DNA of 64,000 nt from Coprococcus aceti (GTDB lineage: Bacteria; Bacillota; Clostridia; Lachnospirales; Lachnospiraceae), in NCBI RefSeq assembly GCF_025567285.1, contig NZ_JAOQJT010000003.1, forward strand, positions 248,001-312,000, read 5' to 3'. This document shows positions 1-7,170 of this stretch, piece by piece; the first letter of the stretch is position 1, and the number at the start of each line of letters is the position of its first letter. The position numbers and the translations under genes are program-made. The notes beneath the pieces were generated by a model. It saw only the letters and a program-made list of their open reading frames with translations. It had not been told where the DNA came from and did no database searches.

Positions 1-23
1 GAAATAGAAGGAGACGATAGATC

Positions 24-1196
24 ATGAAGATACTTATTACTACGGACTGGTATGAACCTGTTATAAATGGAGTTGTGACATCGGTTGTAAATCTGTCAAA
101 TGAACTTAAGAAAAGAGGACATGAGGTAAAGATACTTACACTCTCGAGAAATCACCACACATATATAGTTGGAGATGTGATATATGCGGCGTCAGTAGGT
201 GCCGGAAAGATTTATCCGGGGGCGAGGCTTAAGATGCCTGTTATCAAGGCGGTCATAGACAAACTCATAGAATGGAAACCAGATGTCATACATTCCCAAT
301 GCGAGTTCTCAACCTTCTTCATGGCGAAGAAGATAGCAGATGAGACAAATGCGCCGATAGTGCACACATACCACACGATATACGAGGATTACACTCATTA
401 CTTTTCGCCAAATGCAGCGTGGGGACGCAAAGTTGTGCAGAAACTTACCAGGATGTTATCATCGAGGGTCGATGCCATGATAGCACCAAGCAGGAAGATA
501 GAGGATGTGCTTGAAAAGTATGATGTGTTATGTCCTGTTGAGGTGATCCCCTCTGGAATCGACATGAATAAATTCGGAAAATATATTGGAACGGACAGCA
601 GACACAGAATCAGAGAGCAGTACGGACTCAGTGATGACCAGACAGTTCTTCTCTATGTTGGCAGATTGGCGAAGGAGAAGAATATCCAGGAGATACTTAG
701 ATGCCAGAAGAGAGTGCACGGGTATGGTACAATCCTCATGATAGTTGGAGACGGACCATATAGGGCGGAGGTAGAGGAACAGGTAAGAGCGCTTGGAATC
801 TCAGAGAGTGTGATATTTACAGGCATGATCGAGCCTGATAAGGTGGCTGAGTATTATCAGGTTGGTGACTTCTTCGTAAGTGCATCCACGAGCGAGACTC
901 AGGGGCTTACATATGTAGAAGCTCTGGCAGCGGGAGTGCCGCTTCTGTGCAGAGAGGATCCGTGCCTTGTAGATGTGGTTGATCCGGGAAAGAATGGCTG
1001 GAAATTTACTGATGAGGAAACATTTGAAACTGCGCTGGTGAAGTGGCTTGATATGAGTCCTGCTTTAAGGCATCAGCTCAGACGAAATGCAGTGCAGTCG
1101 GCAGATGAATTCTCCACATCGACATTTGCAGACAGAGTTGAGAAGCTTTATATGAATGTGTGCGAGCTGCAAGCACTGGTGCTGAGGGCTTGTTAG
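24..1196 (+). CDS. GT4 family glycosyltransferase
   Basis: A 390-residue GT-B fold glycosyltransferase, probably cytoplasmic or membrane-associated, transferring a sugar from a nucleotide donor. The N-terminal Rossmann half begins MKILITTDWYEPVINGV, typical of family 4 enzymes that glucosylate diacylglycerol or build cell-surface glycans. The C-terminal donor half shows YVGRLAKEKN (about residue 215) and the E-x7-E region SETQGLTYVEALAAG (about 289-303). An AGGAG ribosome binding site precedes the ATG, and a terminator lies about 100 bp downstream. The closest functional class is 1,2-diacylglycerol 3-glucosyltransferase-like, but acceptor specificity cannot be read from sequence. No partner gene for lipid or teichoic acid synthesis is visible because the window starts here. 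Confidence 0.85.
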   Translation: MKILITTDWYEPVINGVVTSVVNLSNELKKRGHEVKILTLSRNHHTYIVGDVIYAASVGAGKIYPGARLKMPVIKAVIDKLIEWKPDVIHSQCEFSTFFMAKKIADETNAPIVHTYHTIYEDYTHYFSPNAAWGRKVVQKLTRMLSSRVDAMIAPSRKIEDVLEKYDVLCPVEVIPSGIDMNKFGKYIGTDSRHRIREQYGLSDDQTVLLYVGRLAKEKNIQEILRCQKRVHGYGTILMIVGDGPYRAEVEEQVRALGISESVIFTGMIEPDKVAEYYQVGDFFVSASTSETQGLTYVEALAAGVPLLCREDPCLVDVVDPGKNGWKFTDEETFETALVKWLDMSPALRHQLRRNAVQSADEFSTSTFADRVEKLYMNVCELQALVLRAC

Positions 1197-1300
1197 AAAT
1201 TTAATTTGTATGAATTCTCTAGTGGCTGTTGGGATAAGCAGGGAAAAGATACAAAATTATCTCCAAATAGATGAAAAAGCTCTAAAAAAGAAAAAATTTT

Positions 1301-1350
1301 AAAAAATTATCCGTAGGACACAGAATAATGTGTTTTATGGATAATTTTTT
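1301..1350 (+). terminator. Intrinsic terminator after the GT4 gene
   Basis: AAAAAATTATCC (1301-1312) pairs with GGATAATTTTTT (1339-1350), with an inner ACAC/GTGT stem. The symmetric A and T tracts allow function on either strand. The rest of the 366-bp gap (1197-1562) holds only the downstream operon promoter. Confidence 0.75.
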
Positions 1351-1481
1351 ATCTTTTAAGTGAAAACAATGTATATGAGATAAAATGTAGGTAATAAGCA
1401 AAGATGGCGAGATGGCCGGATGCATGAGTTACTATCTAGATGACAAAAAACTAAAAAAATATGCTTTATTTAAAAATACAG

Positions 1482-1520
1482 TTGACAATGCTATGATACT
1501 AGTGTACTATTCAACTAGTA
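1482..1520 (+). promoter_or_regulatory. SigA promoter with overlapping GntR/YtrA-type operator
   Basis: TTGACA (1482-1487), a 17-bp spacer and TACTAT (1505-1510) form a near-consensus promoter. A perfect inverted repeat, TACTAGT (1497-1503) and ACTAGTA (1514-1520) separated by 10 bp, straddles the -10. It is the natural site for autorepression by the GntR protein encoded directly downstream. Confidence 0.75.
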
Positions 1521-1565
1521 CAGCGGTATAGAAGAGCTAGACAACATACAAGGAGGAGGTGTGTG

Positions 1566-1922
1566 ATGGAATTTAAGACGAATATCCCCATATATCTTCA
1601 GGTCATAGAGGATATAAAGCAGAAGATCATAGCGGGCACACTGCCTTTGGGATCTAAGCTTCCGTCATCAAGAGAACTTGCCATAGAATACCAGATAAAT
1701 CCGAATACTGCAGCGAGGATTTACAGCGAGATGGAGTCTATGGGGTTGTCCTATACCAGACGTGGAATAGGAACATTTGTGACGGAGGATGACAGGGTCA
1801 TAGACGACCTGAAAAAGGAGAGAATAGAGGAAATCATACAGAGCTTTGACGAACAGCTCACTGGTATGGGATTTTCACAGAATGAGATCCTAGAGTTGCT
1901 AAAAGAACACTTTGGGAAGTAA
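1566..1922 (+). CDS. GntR/YtrA-type transcriptional regulator
   Basis: A 118-residue repressor-type protein: an N-terminal GntR winged helix (about 10-72, with the recognition-helix region KLPSSRELAIEYQINPNTAAR) followed only by a short helical tail. This is the YtrA architecture, and YtrA-type regulators usually control the ABC transporter encoded beside them. I chose ATG 1566 because AGGAGGAGG (1551-1559) is well spaced to it; an in-frame GTG at 1563 is too close. It is first in an operon with an ABC ATPase, an ABC permease and a small membrane protein, and it probably represses its own promoter through the palindrome at 1497-1520. The inducing signal is unknown; in related systems it is often a cell-wall-active compound. 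Confidence 0.9.
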   Translation: MEFKTNIPIYLQVIEDIKQKIIAGTLPLGSKLPSSRELAIEYQINPNTAARIYSEMESMGLSYTRRGIGTFVTEDDRVIDDLKKERIEEIIQSFDEQLTGMGFSQNEILELLKEHFGK

Positions 1923-1979
1923 ATAAAAAGGAAAAAAGGAAAGAAACAAGAAGGAATAAAAAAGAAGGGAAATGATACA

Positions 1980-2666
1980 ATGTTAAAATGCGAACATCTT
2001 GTTAAGAAGTATATCACGACCACAGCCATATCTGACCTGTCACTGGAGATTGAGCCGGGACACATATATGCGCTGCTCGGTCCGAATGGAAGTGGAAAGT
2101 CAACACTTATGAAGATCATAGCCGGTCTGGTCAAGCCGGATTCAGGAACTATCACAATAGATGGAGTGCCTATGACATACAGGTCAAAGAAAGACATAGC
2201 GTATATGCCGACGGAGGCTTTCTTCTTCGGATATATGAACTGTAAAGACATAGGAAAGTATTACAAAGATTTCTTTGATGACTTTGACTATGACAAATAC
2301 ATGGGACTGCTTGCTGAGATGGAGCTGAATCCAGATCAGAAGGCGAAGAGCATGTCTTCAGGAATGCTGGCAAAGCTCAAGATAGCGGTTACTCTGTCCA
2401 GAGACAGCAGGATCGTTATGCTTGATGAGCCACTGAACGGAATAGACATCATAGCTAGGGAGAAGATCATCAGCACGATTGTCCGGAATATATCGGATGA
2501 CACAGCCGTGCTCATGTCGAGCCACCTTGTGGATGAACTTGAGAGGATCGTGGATCACGCATTCTTTATCAAGAATGGCACCTGTGTGCTTCAGGGTGAT
2601 GCGGAGGAGCTGCGAGTGAGCAGGGGCAAGTCGATAGTTGATATGTATAAGGAAATATATGCATAG
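1980..2666 (+). CDS. ABC transporter ATP-binding protein (YtrB-like)
   Basis: A 228-residue ABC ATPase. Walker A GPNGSGKS is at 34-41, Walker B IVMLDEP at 145-151, and the switch histidine is in SSHLVDEL. The signature motif is degenerate (MSSGMLAK at 125-132 instead of LSGGQ), common in this small exporter class. The gene follows the GntR regulator by 57 bp and precedes the permease by 24 bp, so regulator, ATPase and permease form one transcription unit. It probably energises the membrane protein encoded next; the substrate is unknown, with drug or antimicrobial export or cell-wall homeostasis most likely by analogy with ytr loci. Confidence 0.9.
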   Translation: MLKCEHLVKKYITTTAISDLSLEIEPGHIYALLGPNGSGKSTLMKIIAGLVKPDSGTITIDGVPMTYRSKKDIAYMPTEAFFFGYMNCKDIGKYYKDFFDDFDYDKYMGLLAEMELNPDQKAKSMSSGMLAKLKIAVTLSRDSRIVMLDEPLNGIDIIAREKIISTIVRNISDDTAVLMSSHLVDELERIVDHAFFIKNGTCVLQGDAEELRVSRGKSIVDMYKEIYA

Positions 2667-2690
2667 TTAGATGAAGGAGAGATAGATATT

Positions 2691-3461
2691 ATGTTAAAGA
2701 TGATGAAATATGAATACAGACGTGGAGTATTTCCACTTCTGGTGGTTATAACGGCTCTTGCGGCAGCAGAATTGCTGTTCGTGATTGGAATATTTGCAGA
2801 AAAGGATTTGTTAGCTGGACTTGGTATCATCTTCCTTGTGATGGGAGGCTGGGCTTCGTTTATGTTCGTCTTGATATATGGTGTGATAATATACAGTCAG
2901 GATCTGAAGAACAAGACGGGGTATATGGTGTTTATGACGCCAATTTCAAATTACAAGATTATCGGTGCAAAGCTGCTTTCAATCCTGCTCACCGGTGCGA
3001 CACTTGTGGCCTTTCTTGGACTGCTTATAGTTGTTGATTATAACCTGCTTAAGTCACATAACGGCGGTGTAGCTGGCGTTGAGCTTGTGCTGGATGATAT
3101 TCTGGGAACAAGAGGGTTGTCAATAGGAAGTGTCATTGCAAATGTTGCAGGGTTCATAGTAGTAGCACTTATTCAATTCTATACAATGATCACCATAGCG
3201 TACCTCGCAGTGTCACTGTCTTCCACAGTGCTCCAGAATAAGAAGATAAAGGGCGTTGTCAGCTTTATACTTTTTGTGGCTCTTTATGTGCTGGTGAGCT
3301 ACATAGCATACAAGCTTCCGCACCTTGGGAAGAACGTGCAGGTGGAGACTATGCTTGACGCGATGTATAAGAACATACCGCAGCTTATTCTCTATGTTGT
3401 ATGCATGATCGGCAGTTATATAGGAAGTGCGACACTGCTTACTAAGAAGATCAGCTTATAA
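2691..3461 (+). CDS. ABC transporter permease, ABC-2 type
   Basis: A 256-residue integral membrane protein with about six hydrophobic segments: near 18-35, 42-66, 95-115, 148-172, 185-205 and 225-245. The layout is that of an ABC-2 type permease. A charged N-terminal stretch (MLKMMKYEYRR) precedes the first helix, as is common in this class. The gene sits directly after the YtrB-like ATPase and is expected to form the transport channel with it. A small membrane protein follows 23 bp downstream. Confidence 0.85.
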   Translation: MLKMMKYEYRRGVFPLLVVITALAAAELLFVIGIFAEKDLLAGLGIIFLVMGGWASFMFVLIYGVIIYSQDLKNKTGYMVFMTPISNYKIIGAKLLSILLTGATLVAFLGLLIVVDYNLLKSHNGGVAGVELVLDDILGTRGLSIGSVIANVAGFIVVALIQFYTMITIAYLAVSLSSTVLQNKKIKGVVSFILFVALYVLVSYIAYKLPHLGKNVQVETMLDAMYKNIPQLILYVVCMIGSYIGSATLLTKKISL

Positions 3462-3484
3462 TGTAATGAGAGGAATGCATTAAG

Positions 3485-3685
3485 ATGGCAGTAGATATGA
3501 GGAATGGTGATGTGATGAAATGGTTTAGATACCTGGTTACAGGAGTCTGCACAGGAGTCATAGTAGTGCTCCTTGTACCTGTGGCTGTGTGTGGGATCTG
3601 TGCATATGGTGTGTGGCGGCTGCTCAATATGGTAACAGGCGGAAATAAAGAGCCACGCAGGACGATGATAAAGCAGAATTTATAA
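3485..3685 (+). CDS. Small single-pass membrane protein
   Basis: A 66-residue protein with one long hydrophobic helix (about 15-45, YLVTGVCTGVIVVLLVPVAV) and a basic C-terminal tail. I do not recognise a family. It is the last gene of the GntR-ABC operon, 23 bp after the permease and just before a strong hairpin, so it may be an accessory subunit of the transporter. An internal ATG at codon 12 (DVMKWF) with GAGGA upstream is an alternative start. Confidence 0.6.
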   Translation: MAVDMRNGDVMKWFRYLVTGVCTGVIVVLLVPVAVCGICAYGVWRLLNMVTGGNKEPRRTMIKQNL

Positions 3686-3707
3686 ATGTATATTTTTAAT
3701 CAACAAG

Positions 3708-3744
3708 ATAACCCGGAGTGAGAAAATGTCTCACTCCGGGTTAT
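3708..3744. terminator. Strong hairpin ending the GntR-ABC operon
   Basis: A 16-bp perfect stem, 3708-3723 with 3729-3744, around a 5-base loop. There is no good T tract on the plus strand, so it may terminate poorly alone or protect the 3' end. The -35 element of the next promoter overlaps its right arm. Confidence 0.6.
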
Positions 3745-3802
3745 TGACGTTCGGGGAGGAATCATGTAGTATTTTCACTAGAGTTAGACAAGCCTAACCA
3801 AA
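3744..3802 (+). promoter_or_regulatory. Promoter with DtxR/IdeR-like iron box
   Basis: TTGACG (3744-3749), 17 bp, TAGTAT (3767-3772). Just downstream lies the palindrome GTTAG-N6-CTAAC (3783-3798). From 3784 the 19 bases match the classic DtxR/IdeR iron box TTAGGTTAGSCTAACCTAA at 15 of 19 positions. The position, around +5 to +20, suits a repressor. The same palindrome recurs at 32338 and 54285. Confidence 0.6.
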
Positions 3803-3827
3803 CCTATTTGTCACAAGGAGGTTTTGT

Positions 3828-4502
3828 ATGAGTGAAAATACATGGGAGATCATGAAGGGCATGGAGCTCGGTGACGTGGAACTTCAGATGGCACTTCAAT
3901 GTGCACCGGTGATAACGGGTGTCAAGGTGTCAAATCTGCTGAACATAGAACTCAGCGGATATCGTCAGATGGTGGAGATACTGAAGGACAGTGATATATG
4001 TATGTACACACTGGGAGCAACCTGTGGCAGGGTAAATGTATTTATCTACAATGCGGCAAAGCTCAGGGCATTTGTCCGGAGGGATGATGTGCAAAGACTT
4101 ATGTCTGAGCTGGGATATGAGGACATGGAGCTTTCTGAGATACTTGCGGTGTTTCGTGAAAAATATCAGCAGTACTTAAAGAGCAGAGGAAGATTCACCT
4201 CAAAACAACTGGCACATGAAGATCTGGCTTGTGGCGATGGATCTCTTGGCAAGGAGTGGTTCCCACACGAGATGGGCTTGTTGCTGGGATACCCGCCAGA
4301 GGATGTGGAGGGATTTATTCTGCAGAACGGAAGAAATGCACTTTGCTCCGGTTATTGGAAGGTATATGAGGATGCTGAATCAAAGCGGAGAACATTTCAT
4401 ATATTTGAATGTGCGGAAGAGAGACTTATTCAATTTCTTTCAAATGGACTGCATATTAGAGATATCATGGGGATGTACACGGCGAGCAGAAACGCGGCGT
4501 AG
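3828..4502 (+). CDS. DUF3793 family protein
   Basis: A 224-residue soluble protein of the DUF3793 family, recognised by the conserved late motif LGYPPEDVEGFI, followed by a GYWKVY segment, and the family's repeated pairing with flavodoxin and ferrous-iron uptake genes. No biochemical function is established. It starts from an ATG after AAGGAGG and is followed 89 bp later by flavodoxin. The promoter carries an iron-box-like operator, so expression under iron limitation is plausible. Cysteines are present but not in a classical iron-sulfur pattern. An out-of-frame reading over the C-terminal part is an overlap, not a second gene. Confidence 0.8.
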   Translation: MSENTWEIMKGMELGDVELQMALQCAPVITGVKVSNLLNIELSGYRQMVEILKDSDICMYTLGATCGRVNVFIYNAAKLRAFVRRDDVQRLMSELGYEDMELSEILAVFREKYQQYLKSRGRFTSKQLAHEDLACGDGSLGKEWFPHEMGLLLGYPPEDVEGFILQNGRNALCSGYWKVYEDAESKRRTFHIFECAEERLIQFLSNGLHIRDIMGMYTASRNAA

Positions 4503-4591
4503 AAGTATATGGAAAGATGCAGATAAACACAGTTTACAAGGATGTATAGGGAAAGCCCCCTTTTACATATAATTTCATAAGGAGGATTATT

Positions 4592-5023
4592 ATGAGCAAA
4601 ATTAATATCGTATTCTGGACACAGGGCGGAAATACACAGATGATGGCGGAGGCTATCGCAGACGGCGTGAGAGAGGCCGGAAAGGAAGCAGAGGTAGTAT
4701 TCGTAAGCAGCATCACGCCTGATGCTCTCAAGGATGAGCCGGTGTTTGCACTTGGATGCCCGGCTATGGGAGCTGAGGTTCTTGAGGAGGCTGAGATGGA
4801 GCCATTCGTTGCTGAGGTTGAGGGATTTGCTTCAGGCAAGAAGATCGCACTCTTCGGTTCATACGGCTGGGGAGATGGCGAGTGGATGCGCGACTGGGAG
4901 GCGAGAATGCAGTCAGCAGGCGCAGAACTCGTAGGCGGAGCCGGACTTATGTGCCATGAGACACCTGACGCAGAAGGCCTTGAGGAGTGTAGGGAGCTTG
5001 GACGCCAGCTGGCAAATGCGTAG
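4592..5023 (+). CDS. Flavodoxin
   Basis: A 143-residue flavodoxin, a cytoplasmic FMN electron carrier that replaces ferredoxin when iron is scarce. The FMN phosphate loop region is WTQGGNTQMMA near the N terminus, followed by alternating strands and helices. The segment FGSYGWGDGEWM carries the second FMN loop with aromatic residues. Length matches short-chain flavodoxins. It follows the DUF3793 gene behind a shared promoter with an iron-box-like palindrome, which fits iron-responsive control. A long terminator hairpin follows the stop codon. Confidence 0.9.
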   Translation: MSKINIVFWTQGGNTQMMAEAIADGVREAGKEAEVVFVSSITPDALKDEPVFALGCPAMGAEVLEEAEMEPFVAEVEGFASGKKIALFGSYGWGDGEWMRDWEARMQSAGAELVGGAGLMCHETPDAEGLEECRELGRQLANA

Positions 5024-5041
5024 GTGACGGACGGCACGGAC

Positions 5042-5100
5042 GATAAAAAATAGCCATATATATGCAGTCACGTTCGGCATATATATGGTTATTTTTTATC
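5042..5100 (+). terminator. Intrinsic terminator after flavodoxin
   Basis: A 24-base arm at 5042-5065 pairs with 5077-5100 with one G:U. The right arm contains T6, so the element can work in both directions. Confidence 0.8.
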
Positions 5101-5128
5101 TACGTGCCTGGTCGTGGGGATATAAAAA

Positions 5129-5183
5129 GAGCCGCTTGAGAAAATCTGTAATTTGAATGTGATTCTCTCAGGCGGTTCTTTTT
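5129..5183 (-). terminator. Intrinsic terminator of the YczE/YitT-like gene
   Basis: GAGCCGCTTGAGA pairs with TCTCAGGCGGTTC with two wobbles, followed on the minus strand by a T-rich run (the complement of tataaaaag). It lies just past the stop of the minus-strand gene at 5200. Confidence 0.7.
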
Positions 5184-5199
5184 TGTGTTGAATTTGTTC

Positions 5200-5913
5200 T
5201 TAGTGTCCTGCGTACTGAGCTTTGTGGGCGCCGTGGCGCTTAATGTGTGCTGTTATGTATGGAGCTATTGTAACATGTTTGTCCATGGCATTTCCAACTA
5301 TGGCGATTCCCTTGCCCATGGTGAATGCAGCAAGAACTGTTCCGATTCCCAGGCCGTAGATATGACCGAGGATAAAACCTGTCATGGCAGCTGTCGTTGC
5401 AAGGCAGATCACATCAAACGAAATCTTAACCTTGGAATATTTTGCCGATATAATCTCAGACAGCTCTCTTGGGAAAAGGTCTGTCGGGATGATCGGAAGT
5501 CCACATCTGTTGGACAGTGCGATTCCGATACATATCAAAATGTAACTTATCACAAAGTAAAGGATTCTCCATGGGAGGGCAGTTGGCAAAGCCCCGATCC
5601 ACATCTCATGGATATCCAGCATCTTGCCAAATACGAAACCAACTATGAAACTGCACAGGTACTGGGGGACAAATTTCCTTCGCATGATCATGAGAGTGAG
5701 AATAAGTACGCCCTGAAATATGTATGTCCAGGTTCCGAGAGTCAGTCTTGGAAGAACCAGCGAGAATGCGTATGGCACGCTGGATATTGCCGATATTCCT
5801 GCTGCAGAATAGAGCATGAGAACCACTCCGAAACTGTTGATGGTGACTGCTGTTATCAGGGCGATCTCGCCCCACATGTTATGCAGATGTGCATTTCCTG
5901 ATTGAGTATTCAT
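5200..5913 (-). CDS. YczE/YyaS/YitT family membrane protein
   Basis: A 237-residue membrane protein with about five to six hydrophobic helices, resembling the YczE/YyaS/YitT (DUF6198) group. Diagnostic segments are the glycine-rich FGKMLDIHEM region, GIALSNRCGLPIIPTDLFPREL in mid-protein, and a late GLGIGTVLAAFTMGKG. Family function is unknown; related proteins occur beside transport and stress genes. It is divergently transcribed from a LysR regulator, which may control it. The long open frame on the opposite strand over the same bases is a shadow: it is rich in Cys, His and Ser and lacks domain structure. Confidence 0.75.
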   Translation of the reverse strand: MNTQSGNAHLHNMWGEIALITAVTINSFGVVLMLYSAAGISAISSVPYAFSLVLPRLTLGTWTYIFQGVLILTLMIMRRKFVPQYLCSFIVGFVFGKMLDIHEMWIGALPTALPWRILYFVISYILICIGIALSNRCGLPIIPTDLFPRELSEIISAKYSKVKISFDVICLATTAAMTGFILGHIYGLGIGTVLAAFTMGKGIAIVGNAMDKHVTIAPYITAHIKRHGAHKAQYAGH

Positions 5914-6169
5914 TTTCTGCTTTTCCTCATTTCTTTCATATATAATGCGTTTTATAACATATACTTTGATTTCCCCGGCATCAGGGGAGCTTTAATTGTC
6001 TAAGACTTCATATATATATATCCCTGCGGTTTTTGATTGTAGCACCGACAACACCACATAACAAATAAATAGTTTTTATGGTTTGATAGATTTTGTCTAT
6101 AAAAAATATTCGGATTGTATTAAAATATGAATAGGATCATGTATAAATAATGAAAAGGGGGAGTTATAA
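5914..6169. promoter_or_regulatory. Divergent promoter region with LysR-box-like palindrome
   Basis: This 256-bp AT-rich gap separates the divergent membrane protein and lysR genes. A palindrome, ATAGA-TTTTG-TCTAT (6086-6100), has the size and symmetry of a LysR binding site and lies where the regulator could control both directions. No gene is seen here. Confidence 0.5.
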
Positions 6170-7045
6170 GTGAACCTGTCATATATTAGATATTTTGTTG
6201 AACTGGCCCATGTTCAGCATTATACAAATGCAGCCAGAAATATGAATATAACGCAGCCAAGCCTCAGTCACGCAATATCCCAGCTTGAGGAAGAACTTGG
6301 GGTAATGCTTTTTGAAAAGAATGGGCGCAATACGGAGCTCACTGCATTTGGCAGAGAATTCCTTGCATGTGCAGAGCGTTCGCTTGGCACTCTTGATGCG
6401 GGGGTAGAGTCCATACAAAAGGAAGCTGCCGGGGATGGCGTGATACGGCTTGGTCTCATAAGACCTCTTGGAATGGAATTTGTACCGCGTCTGGCAGCGG
6501 AGTATTTGAAGAAAGCTGAAAACAGAAATGTGTCGTTTACATTTCATACAGGGACCACAGGGCAATTGCTTGATGATCTTGCGGCCAGAAAATATGACAT
6601 GGTTTTCTGTTCAAGACCGCCTGAGACGATGGGATTTTCCGCCGTTCCTGTCGGCAGACAGGATCTTGTTGTCATAGCACCGTCAGGACATCCTTTGGCA
6701 GATAGGGATTCGGTGACACTTGAGGATACACTTGGATATAAACACGTATATTTTTCGAAGGGATCTGGAATGAGAAGCCTGGTGGATGAGATGTTTGAAG
6801 GACTTGGCAAAGCTCCTGAGATAGCATGCGAAACGGAGGAGGATGAGGTCATAGCCGGACTTGTGGCAGCAGGGTTTGGAATAGCGGTAGTCCCTTACAT
6901 GGATATGCTCAAAAGGCTTGATGTGAAGGTTCTTAGTATAAAACATCAGCCGGTTGACAGGCTTTACTATGTTGTTCATGACAGCCGGACATATATGTCC
7001 CCTGTGGCGACAAAATTCCATAAATATGTGTTATCTAGTAATTGA
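6170..7045 (+). CDS. LysR family transcriptional regulator
   Basis: A 291-residue LysR-type regulator. The N-terminal winged helix (1-60) contains QHYTNAARNMNITQPSLSHA with the usual ALxxxQPxLS logic, followed by a linker helix and a two-lobed periplasmic-binding-like effector domain (about 90-290; IRLGLIRPLG, GFGIAVVPYMDM). The start is GTG 6170, seven bases after GGGGGA; no better ATG exists. It is divergent from the membrane protein at 5200-5913, the usual arrangement of a LysR regulator with its target. The effector ligand cannot be predicted. The promoter of the following GGDEF gene overlaps its stop codon. Confidence 0.9.
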   Translation: MNLSYIRYFVELAHVQHYTNAARNMNITQPSLSHAISQLEEELGVMLFEKNGRNTELTAFGREFLACAERSLGTLDAGVESIQKEAAGDGVIRLGLIRPLGMEFVPRLAAEYLKKAENRNVSFTFHTGTTGQLLDDLAARKYDMVFCSRPPETMGFSAVPVGRQDLVVIAPSGHPLADRDSVTLEDTLGYKHVYFSKGSGMRSLVDEMFEGLGKAPEIACETEEDEVIAGLVAAGFGIAVVPYMDMLKRLDVKVLSIKHQPVDRLYYVVHDSRTYMSPVATKFHKYVLSSN

Positions 7046-7070
7046 CAAATTAAGGTATGATATATAGAAT
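7042..7070 (+). promoter_or_regulatory. SigA promoter for the GGDEF gene
   Basis: TTGACA (7042-7047), 17 bp, TAGAAT (7065-7070). The -35 includes the lysR stop codon. A TTCTCA/TGAGAA inverted repeat lies just downstream (about 7073-7100) in the 5' leader. Confidence 0.7.
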
Positions 7071-7170
7071 GGTTCTCATGTAAACTTATAAATTTGAGAA
7101 AATATTGCACAAAACAAATTATACAATTACTACAATAAATCGCCAGGAAGTTTAAGGGGGCGCATAGTTA

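Noticed and set aside
1197..1300. Small coding sequence after the GT4 gene
   Set aside because: No start with a ribosome site and the composition is AT-rich spacer leading into the terminator.
5185..5901. A 238-codon plus-strand frame opposite the YczE/YitT-like gene
   Set aside because: Its translation is rich in Cys, His and Ser with no domain or helix pattern, and begins inside a terminator. The minus-strand membrane protein is clearly the real gene.
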